This document shows positions 27,891 to 37,073 of a stretch of 37,073 bases of DNA, in pieces (positions within the stretch are counted from its first letter, which is position 1; the number at the start of each line of letters is the position of its first letter). The notes under the pieces were generated by a model. The model searched no databases. It was not told where the DNA came from and was given only the letters and a program-made list of their open reading frames with translations. Made by a program: the position numbers and the translations under genes. The DNA is taken from positions 301,917 to 338,989 of the forward strand of contig BJOX01000154.1 of assembly GCA_009731375.1 (NCBI GenBank), in the 5' to 3' direction. This stretch comes from Paulinella micropora. Taxonomy: Eukaryota; Cercozoa; Imbricatea; Euglyphida.

Positions 27891-28642
27891 TTAGTTTTCA
27901 GAAGAGGAGATCGAAATTTACGGAAGTTGCTAGAAACTACTCGGTTCCTAAAACTCCGGAATCCTGGAAACCTAATCTGGAATCTTGCGCAGCGGCCAAC
28001 GCAATCGATGATATCATTGGAAAACCCGCAATGCCCGGAATGGACATGTTCAGCGTGCCAGTTCTCGCCAATGTAGACAGAATTATTGCGGAACAACCGA
28101 TAGTCGGATTTGTAGACTCGGATTTTGCGGGGGATAAGAACTCACGTAAATCAAGATCCGGATACGTTTACTNNNNNNNNNNAGGATACATTTACTTATT
28201 CAACAGGACACCAATTTCGTGGTTTTCTAAACTGCAATCCGTGATAGCCCAATCTACATTAGAGTCCGAGACTGTCTCAGCAAATGAGGCGGTCAGAGAA
28301 CTTCTTGCATTACAACAAACTTTACGGGATATCGGAATAAATCTTGAAGGTTCTACTCCTCTCTTCGAGGATAACGAAGAAACGATATTATTGTCGGAGA
28401 GAGGACTAGGGGAAGCTAGGACCAAGCATATAGAAGTCCGATACCACCTTCTAGCACAACTCGTTAGAGAAGGAAAGGTCAAACTATTCCGGGTCCCTAC
28501 GGAGGAAAATATCGCAGATGTGTTCACCAAAATACATTTTACGGTAGACAAATTCAATTACCTGGCTAGAAAAATCTCCGTTGTGCTTAGTAGGGAAAAT
28601 TGCGCTAAATTCAGGATAAAATTCAATCAATTCCCGTATTAG
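27891..28642 (+). pseudogene. Copia RNase H with internal N gap
   Basis: Matches the copia RNase H pattern: FVDSDFAGDKNSRKSRSGYV, TPISWFSKLQSVIAQSTLES, FEDNEETILL, TKHIEVRYH and ENIADVFTK. A 10-N gap (28173-28182) sits between two near-identical bits (GGATACGTTTA and GGATACATTTA), suggesting an assembly join. It ends at TAG 28640-28642, the end of pol. Confidence 0.85.
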
Positions 28643-29570
28643 TGAGGCTTATCATGGACTTCGTTTTATATTCCCGGAGTATGCAATACAATAATTTTCT
28701 CGCATATTACACATAAGTTGGACAGGTGTGCGAATAGACGAGTGCCGACGGGGCCCGGTGGCGAGTGACCGGCGCCGGAGTTCATTGCTAATTCCAGACA
28801 TTAGTATTTGAGGTTGTCAAACCGTGACAACTTCACCCTGTTTCCCAACCTGAAATACTACTAAGATCGCGTCCTTTTCGCTCGTTCCGTTCCAACTTCT
28901 ATATGCTTCGCTTCAATTTCTATCTCTATACACTTATATACATGAAAATCTATAAGAAGCCGACATGGAGTCCGGCTGGTCGGTGAACGTGCCACAGGGG
29001 AGTGTGGAACAACACGGAAGTACGTCAGACCAGCCGGATGTATCAGACAGGCCGACAATTACAGATATCGTGTCTTTGTTCATATACATATTATGCTACT
29101 TTATGTTCTTTTCATACCCCTCTACGGGAAGCGCTGTCAAATTTATAAATCCATACTACCGGATAGATATGTAACATATAGTTCAAGTTGATCATATCTT
29201 CTGACAGATCAGTACAGATGGATACATTACTATGATCATATGTCTTATTTTTACATATTATGGTTACTTACGCGATCATATACATATATCAATATTATAT
29301 ATGTATTATGACCATACCGTACTTGCGTTATATACATAATGTTACTCAACATAGGATAGGGGGTGCGTAGGACTTAATCCTCTTCTCGTCGACCAGGCCT
29401 AGTTTGACTAAGGGGAGCTGCCCTGTATGTAATCTAGATGATACATACTTGCCCTAGCAAGCCGGGTAGCCACCATCGACATAACCTCTTGTAGAGAGTG
29501 AGGGTAAGAGTGAGTAATATTATTATGTTTTAAGTCTGTGTTTTTATAATTTTCACAGAATAGATGTGAG
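28643..29570 (+). other. Copia 3' untranslated region with nested inverted repeats
   Basis: No supported gene. At 28803-28859, AGTATTTGAGGTTG pairs with CAACCTGAAATACT (13 of 14). Inside it GTTGTCA-5 nt-TGACAAC is a perfect 7-bp hairpin (28813-28831). The two stems share GTTG and so are mutually exclusive in part. AT-rich sequence follows. A purine-rich stretch near 29490-29515 could be a displaced polypurine tract. Confidence 0.55.
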
Positions 29571-29785
29571 TGTTAGATCTATTAATATAATTAACTGGAT
29601 AGTCAATATGGGCCGGCGGCATATATAATGGGAATCTTTAGAGCCATTACGTATGTCCGGCCTAGTGTATAATTGGGCCGTCCCTTGGCGCCATTTGGCA
29701 GTCCCTTGGCGCCCTTTTCTCAATAAAGTATCTCAGTACTGTAGGACACAGCAAGTATACTGCAGATTATTAAGTTAGTCTCACA
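29571..29785 (+). repeat. 3' LTR of copia element (215 bp)
   Basis: Matches 13376-13567 with several substitutions. It carries an extra partial duplication around CAGTCCCTTGGCGCC near 29690-29712. AATAAA is at 29722-29727. It is followed by CACAC. Confidence 0.92.
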
Positions 29786-29790
29786 CACAC

Positions 29791-30809
29791 ACACTCTACA
29801 AAATATAGTGCGGCTCAAGTTAAGCGGCCACACCTCCCTTTATGCTCTCTCTCGGGACTCTTCAAATCACCAACGTGTGCTATCCGGCACTGACTATACC
29901 ACTCAGACTCAAAACCGCCGGCCGGGGCGTCCCCCTCTTACCGGTCTTAGATTTCACAGAATGAAGAATTTAACAATAATGAGGACAATTGCCGCCAGTC
30001 CAAACTACCGAAGTCAAAAAAGATGTACCGTCCAAAATTGATATTGTAACGCCGCGGATATGGAGTACTACTTGAAAAACGGTAATTGTAAAAAGCTGAT
30101 GCCACCAGTACCAGAACAAGTACTAAAATTGACTGCATTAATAACTAATAATACTAATAACAGTAACAACTACTATTGACGGATATTTAAGTAATAGTGG
30201 ACATAACTGAGGAGAAAGTACCTAAATTTAATATCCGATGCGCCTTGGCCCACGCCTCCCCAAACTCACGCCGGCGTGCCGGGATCATAACGGTCTCCCC
30301 TGACAGGACCGTGACGACCCTCTCGTTGGGCTTTCTCATCCTCTTTCCCACTCCAGTAACACGTGCTACCTTCTCTTGTCAAAAAGTTCTTGCAAAAACA
30401 CTGAGCCTGTATTTCTGTCACGCGAGAAAAAGCGACACTGCGTGACTTAAAAAAAAAAACATAAAAATTGTTTTTATTAATACTTGAAAACGCTTACTAT
30501 TTTTTAAAACATTAAAATTGTTTTTATTAATACTTGAAAGCGCTTGCTACTTGTAGGGATGTCATTGAGTAGGAAGCGCAAGAGTAGCAATCGAAGTAGA
30601 CTCTTGAAAGAGGGAAATAAAGTGAAAGTGTGTGATCAAAAGAGTAAGTAAACAGAATGAAGTCGGGAACCTGAAAGTGAAGGGAAGAGGGGAAAGGGAG
30701 GCAGAGGAAAGGAAGATCAGCGAGGAAATGAAGGGAAAAGAAGACAAGAGGAAGAGAGACGTCGATTGGCTTCTGCGTCCAGCGCTGCACGAGCAGCCTG
30801 CTCGTTCGT
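29791..30809. other. Spacer between the copia element and gene C
   Basis: No supported gene. A tandem duplication of about 45 bp (TTGTTTTTATTAATACTTGA as its core) lies at about 30460-30551. The purine-rich segment 30620-30760 gives only weak ORFs on either strand. Confidence 0.55.
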
Positions 30810-33426
<2,617 letters not shown>

Positions 33427-33573
33427 CTAACCAGATAAAAATGAATGACCTCCAGGCTGACAGGCCGCTCTAGCCACCTACGCATAGATTGCGCCGACGA
33501 AACTTTCGCGGTTTGCGGTGGTATCTTATTATTTATTTCCAACACGGGGGAAAAAAAGGTTGGAAAAATAAGA

Positions 33574-33755
33574 GATGTGGACCCCACCCCAATAGGATGG
33601 TCGCTTGACTGTGAAAATCAGAGGCCCATTGTGCTAGCCATTGAAATTTTAGGCCACAATGGTGATCACGTGGCCATGGACTTGCAACTTTTTGCGTGGC
33701 CATGATCACTTTTTACAATGGATCGACCACGCTGCTCGGGTCGGGCCCGAATGTC
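33574..33755. mobile_element. MITE-like inverted-repeat unit, copy 1
   Basis: Imperfect terminal inverted repeats of about 40 bp: left 33574-33613 (to TCGCTTGACTGTG) and right 33716-33755 (ending CCCGAATGTC). Inside, GTGATCACGTGGCCATGGAC and GTGGCCATGATCAC are also complementary. It carries no ORF and is clearly related to copy 2. Confidence 0.55.
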
Positions 33756-33896
33756 TTATTTTTTCGATGTGGAGGAAATAAATAAGTAAAACTTCCCACG
33801 TGTTCGCGACTCATTGTTTTGGCTATATCAAAAGGAGGTGTGACCGGTGGGGGCTCTTTAATTATTTCCACCACGGGAAAATGTTTGGAAAAGGAA

Positions 33897-34102
33897 GACA
33901 TTTGGACCCGATCCGAGTAGGATGGTCACTTGACTGTGAAAAGCACTGGCCCTTTGTGCTAGCCATTGAATTTTTTCAGGCCACATGGCCCGCACAATGT
34001 TGATCACGTGGCCATGGACTTGTGACCTTCCCAACCTTTTTCGTGGCCATGATCACTTTCCACAGTCAAGTGACCGCGCTGTTCGGGTCGAGTCCGAATG
34101 TC
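33897..34102. mobile_element. MITE-like inverted-repeat unit, copy 2
   Basis: The 42-bp arms 33897-33938 and 34061-34102 are complementary at roughly 34 of 42 positions, with a perfect GGTCACTTGACTGTG pair. The interior repeats copy 1. Flanks also resemble those of copy 1, so a unit of about 330 bp has been duplicated in tandem. No transposase is present. Confidence 0.6.
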
Positions 34103-34444
34103 TTACTTTTTCGACATGGAGGAAATAACTAATGTGGCTGCTCTGGTGCAGACTGACGGGTCGCTTCAGCCAGCTGCGCATAGATTGTGCCGAACTTTTG
34201 TGGGCTTTGCGATGATTTCCCGTAAACTTAACCCATTTTGCGTTTCATGTTTTAGCTATATCATAAGAAATTTCGGCTAGATCAAAAGAATGTGACCGGT
34301 GGGGGCTGTGGCTGCTCTGATCCAGACTGACGGGCCGCTCTAACCAGCTACGCATGGATTGCGCCGACGTGGGGCGACTGATCTCCTAATGCAATATAAT
34401 ACAAACCAATGCAAAATAGATAAATAGATAATGAAATAGATAAA

Positions 34445-35206
34445 TTTATGTATGTATGTACGTACGGGCAACTCTCCTGTCTTATGGCCTAATTCATTTC
34501 ACACATGTATGTATGTATGTATGCATGTATGTATGTATGTATGTATGTATGTATGTATGTATGCATACATGCATGTATGTATGTATGTATGTATGTATGT
34601 ATATATGCGTATATGTATATATGTATATATGTACAAACATGTATATATGCGTATATGTATATATGTATATATGAAAATGTGTCTGTTACGGGTGAGACTA
34701 ATGTCTCGGCTCCATGGCCCACGGAACTACGCCTTGCTGCGCCGCTATGCCATACAACACGTACATACATACATACATACATGCATACATGCATACATAC
34801 ATACATACATACATACATACATGCATGCATGCCTGCTTGCATACACACATACATACAGACATACATGCATACATGCATGCATGCCTGCCTGCATACACAC
34901 ATACATACATGCATACATACATGCATGCATGCATGCATGCATACATACATACATACATACATACATACATACATACATACATACATACATACATGCATAC
35001 ATGCATACATGCATACATACATACATACATACATACATACATACATACATACATACATACANNNNNNNNNNAGAGAGAGAGAGAGAGAGAGAGAGATTAC
35101 TCAATGGGTTCGCGACGCTTGGGCGATACTAGTCGACACAACACACACACACACACAGATAGATATATAGATATATAGATATAGATAGACAGATAGACAG
35201 ACAGAC

Positions 35207-35242
<36 letters not shown>

Positions 35243-35244
35243 GG
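34445..35244. repeat. TATG, CATA, GA and GATA microsatellites with N gap 35062-35071
   Basis: (TATG)n to about 34680, (CATA)n at about 34760-35061, ten N, a short (GA)n, and (GATA)n at about 35157-35242. Unique islands remain at about 34683-34757 and 35097-35140. The first reads RLHGPRNYALLRRYAIQH on the plus strand before a GTACAT donor, but has no clear acceptor. Confidence 0.9.
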
Positions 35245-35426
35245 TTATTCACTTTTGCGTCCCTTGAGTCGTTTTGCTTTGCTTCTGTCGATGACGGCGC
35301 GCGTGAGGACCTCGAGTTGCATCTTCTGCTCTTTGTTGGTGCTGTCAAGCTGGGCACGTATGCGTGTGTGTGCATATGTGTGTATGTGTGTGTATGCATG
35401 TGTGTGTGTGTGTGTATGTATGCATG

Positions 35427-35469
<43 letters not shown>

Positions 35470-35503
35470 TGTATGTAATAAATATATGTATTTAATATAT
35501 GTA

Positions 35504-35535
<32 letters not shown>

Positions 35536-35821
35536 CTGTATGTATGTATGTATGTATGTCTGTCTGTCTGTATGTCTGTATGTTTGTATGTCTGTATGTA
35601 TGTATGTATGTATGTATGTATGTCTGTCTGTCTGTCTGTCTGGATGTATGTATGTATGTTTGTATGTTTGTATGCATGTATGAATGTATGCATGTATGTA
35701 TGTATGTATGTATGAATGTATGAATGTATGTATGTATGTATGTATGTATGTATGTCTGGCTAGGGTATAAGACTGTTCTGCTTGAAATGCTGGTTAAGTA
35801 GATAGATAGATAGATAGATAT

Positions 35822-35863
<42 letters not shown>

Positions 35864-35907
35864 GGATGGATAGATAGATGGATAGATAGATAGATAGATA
35901 GATAGAC

Positions 35908-35944
<37 letters not shown>

Positions 35945-36091
35945 TGTTTGGTCTATCAGCTCTGCATATCCGAAGTCTTAAACATCCATTATAGATAGAT
36001 AGATAGATAGATAGATAGAGAGATAGATAGATAGAGAGATAGATAGAGATAGATAGATAGATAGATAGATAGATGGATAGATAGATAGATG

Positions 36092-36123
<32 letters not shown>

Positions 36124-36202
36124 TGGGGGGCATACCTGTTTGTTATATATAGATAGAGATAGATAGATAGATAGATAGACGGATAGACGGATAGATAGAT
36201 AT

Positions 36203-36233
<31 letters not shown>

Positions 36234-36288
36234 TGGGGGGCATACCTGTTTGTTTTGCTTGCGCAGCTCCTCCAGCTCCTACACACAC

Positions 36289-36344
<56 letters not shown>

Positions 36345-36365
36345 TTAGGCAGGTAGGCAGGTAGG

Positions 36366-36398
<33 letters not shown>

Positions 36399-36432
36399 GG
36401 ATGGATAGATGGATGGATGGATAGATAGGTAG

Positions 36433-36463
<31 letters not shown>

Positions 36464-36620
36464 AATAGATAGATAGATAGATATATATATATATAGATAG
36501 ATAGATAGCTAGTTAGCTAGCTAGCTAGCTAGCTAGCTAGCTAGCTAGATAGCTAGATAGATAGATAGATATAGATAGATAGATAGATAGATAAGGTCGG
36601 TAGCGCTCTTTTCAGCTAGT

Positions 36621-36677
<57 letters not shown>

Positions 36678-36709
36678 CCGGCTCTGTCAGGCGTTCTTTC
36701 GAGCTAGTG

Positions 36710-36760
<51 letters not shown>

Positions 36761-36813
36761 CTTTTCCAGCTCTGTCAAGCGCTCTTTCCAGCTGGTGGGG
36801 GGCGTCAACTCCT
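35245..36813 (-). CDS. Gene B: 3' part of a host gene with coiled-coil C-terminus (inferred exon chain)
   Basis: Minus-strand exons 36761-36813 ([18 protein letters not shown]; acceptor CTCAG, donor GTAGAG), 36246-36278 (33 nt, [11 protein letters not shown]; acceptor TGTGTAG, donor GTATGC) and 35245-35349 ([15 protein letters not shown], then [17 protein letters not shown] stop) join at phase 0. Together they give a Lys/Glu/Leu-rich helix of about 60 residues, probably a coiled coil with a basic end. An alternative donor (GTGAAT) just before the TAA would lead in phase to a second terminal piece ending SPKRREPIE near 35100. Introns are GATA and TATG repeats. The gene begins outside the window. 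The family is not recognised. Confidence 0.55.
35370..36594. repeat. TATG then GATA-family microsatellites in gene B introns
   Basis: (TATG)n with TCTG variants at about 35370-35756, then (GATA)n with GGTA, GCTA and GAGA variants from about 35795 to 36594. Unique islands at 35757-35794 and 35943-35990 are unexplained. A 20-bp piece GGGGGGCATACCTGTTTGTT at about 36125-36144 repeats the donor end of exon 36246-36278. Confidence 0.93.
36595..36813 (-). repeat. Three-copy exon ladder of gene B
   Basis: On the minus strand 36761-36813 is the complete exon. 36674-36712 is a degenerate copy ([12 protein letters not shown]) whose donor GT has become AG. About 36600-36624 is a shorter remnant with an in-frame TGA. 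(CT)n tracts separate them (about 36625-36673 and 36713-36758). Confidence 0.7.
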
Positions 36814-36837
36814 CTGAGGTAGACATAGAGACATAGA

Positions 36838-36902
36838 GCAAGGTAAATAGATAGGTGGGCAGGTAAGTAGGTAGGTAGGTAGGTAGGTAGGTAGGTAGAT
36901 AG

Positions 36903-36970
<68 letters not shown>

Positions 36971-37030
36971 TTCCCAAAACATTCAAATCACAGCCTCTTT
37001 CCTTCCTTCTTTCCTTTCTCCCTTCCTTCC

Positions 37031-37064
<34 letters not shown>

Positions 37065-37073
37065 AGTCCATTT
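36838..37073. repeat. GGTA/GATA, GA and CT repeats at the right edge
   Basis: (GTAG)n and (GATA)n to about 36921, (GA)n to about 36970, a short unique piece 36971-37000, then pyrimidine-rich (CT)n to the window end. No exon was identified here. Confidence 0.93.

Larger units (their letters stand above)
13376..29785 (+). mobile_element. Ty1/copia LTR retrotransposon, decayed, with nested YR element
   Basis: Two LTRs (TGTTAG...TCTCACA) are flanked by CACAC on both sides (13371-13375 and 29786-29790), a 5-bp target duplication, although in low-complexity sequence. Protease (DSGAS), then integrase, then RVT_2-type RT, then copia RNase H is the Ty1/copia order. Without the nested insertion the element would be about 9.0 kb. 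Pol switches frame at least seven times, has an internal TAA and two N gaps, and the RT box reads HVND. The LTRs have several substitutions and a small internal duplication, so this is the oldest of the three elements. Some frame breaks could be assembly errors. Confidence 0.93.
33459..34371. repeat. Three dispersed copies of a CGCATAGATTG-containing unit
   Basis: A segment containing GACNGGNCGCT, then CGCATAGATTG, then GCCGA occurs at about 33459-33500, 34152-34198 and 34326-34371. GTGACCGGTGGGGGCT recurs at about 33840 and 34290. The stretch 33430-34440 is otherwise non-coding and made of this repeat family. Confidence 0.7.

Noticed and set aside
28965-29174. 69-codon ORF with a hydrophobic segment upstream of the copia 3' LTR
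   Set aside because: Short, alone, in decayed AT-rich sequence. The hydrophobic stretch comes from AT-rich codons. Not supported.
29786-29790. CACAC target duplication could be chance
   Set aside because: The site lies in a CA-rich run, so I first doubted it. I kept it because the same five bases lie exactly at both LTR ends, but with lower weight than the LTR match itself.
35757-35794. Possible additional minus-strand exon of gene B after TTAACCAG
   Set aside because: It has an acceptor, but no donor or frame that fits the neighbouring phase-0 exons.

Overview
The window looks like nuclear DNA of a microsatellite-rich eukaryote, probably a protist or alga. Three lines of evidence support this: GT-AG introns and very short exons, three eukaryotic retroelement classes, and long 2-4 bp simple repeats. 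The taxon cannot be fixed from the sequence alone. An alveolate such as a chromerid is one guess among several. No tRNA, rRNA, CRISPR or bacterial operon was seen.

Layout. (1) 1-2018, plus strand: the 3' part of a multi-exon host gene (gene A). Its small exons are separated by GATA, CATA, TATG and TATC repeats, and its last exon encodes a long serine tract. (2) 2082-12738: a nearly intact Ty3/gypsy LTR retrotransposon. It has 240/238 bp LTRs, Gag (899 aa) and Pol (PR-RT-RH-IN-GPY/F plus a long tail). Gag and Pol lie in one frame and are separated by a single UGA. (3) 13376-29785: an older, decayed Ty1/copia element with 192/215 bp LTRs and CACAC target-site duplications. Its leader holds five related hairpins, and its pol is broken by several frameshifts and stops. 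(4) 14308-21696, nested in the copia gag: a tyrosine-recombinase (YR) retroelement of the PAT/Ngaro type. It shows the split direct repeats A1...B1-A2-B2, a gag-like ORF with apparent introns, an RT-RNase H damaged at its catalytic box, and an intact-looking YR. (5) 30810-33426, minus strand: a host gene (gene C) made of tiny phase-compatible exons between microsatellites. (6) 33430-34380: a tandem pair of MITE-like inverted-repeat units. (7) 35245 to the right edge, minus strand: the 3' part of another host gene (gene B) ending in a probable coiled coil.

Order of events by inference: copia inserted first (diverged LTRs). The YR element then entered the copia gag (A repeats identical, B repeats 3 differences in 133). 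The Ty3 element is also recent (LTRs differ by about 2 substitutions and one 2-bp indel).

The most interesting signals are the UGA gag-pol junction, the non-canonical protease (DTM) and CCCH Gag of the Ty3 element, the intron-bearing YR element inserted without target duplication, the copia leader hairpin array, and exon-sized islands copied two or three times inside microsatellites. Six N runs (805-814, 25973-25982, 28173-28182, 31141-31170, 31965-32195, 35062-35071) and long homopolymers mean some frame breaks may be assembly artefacts.
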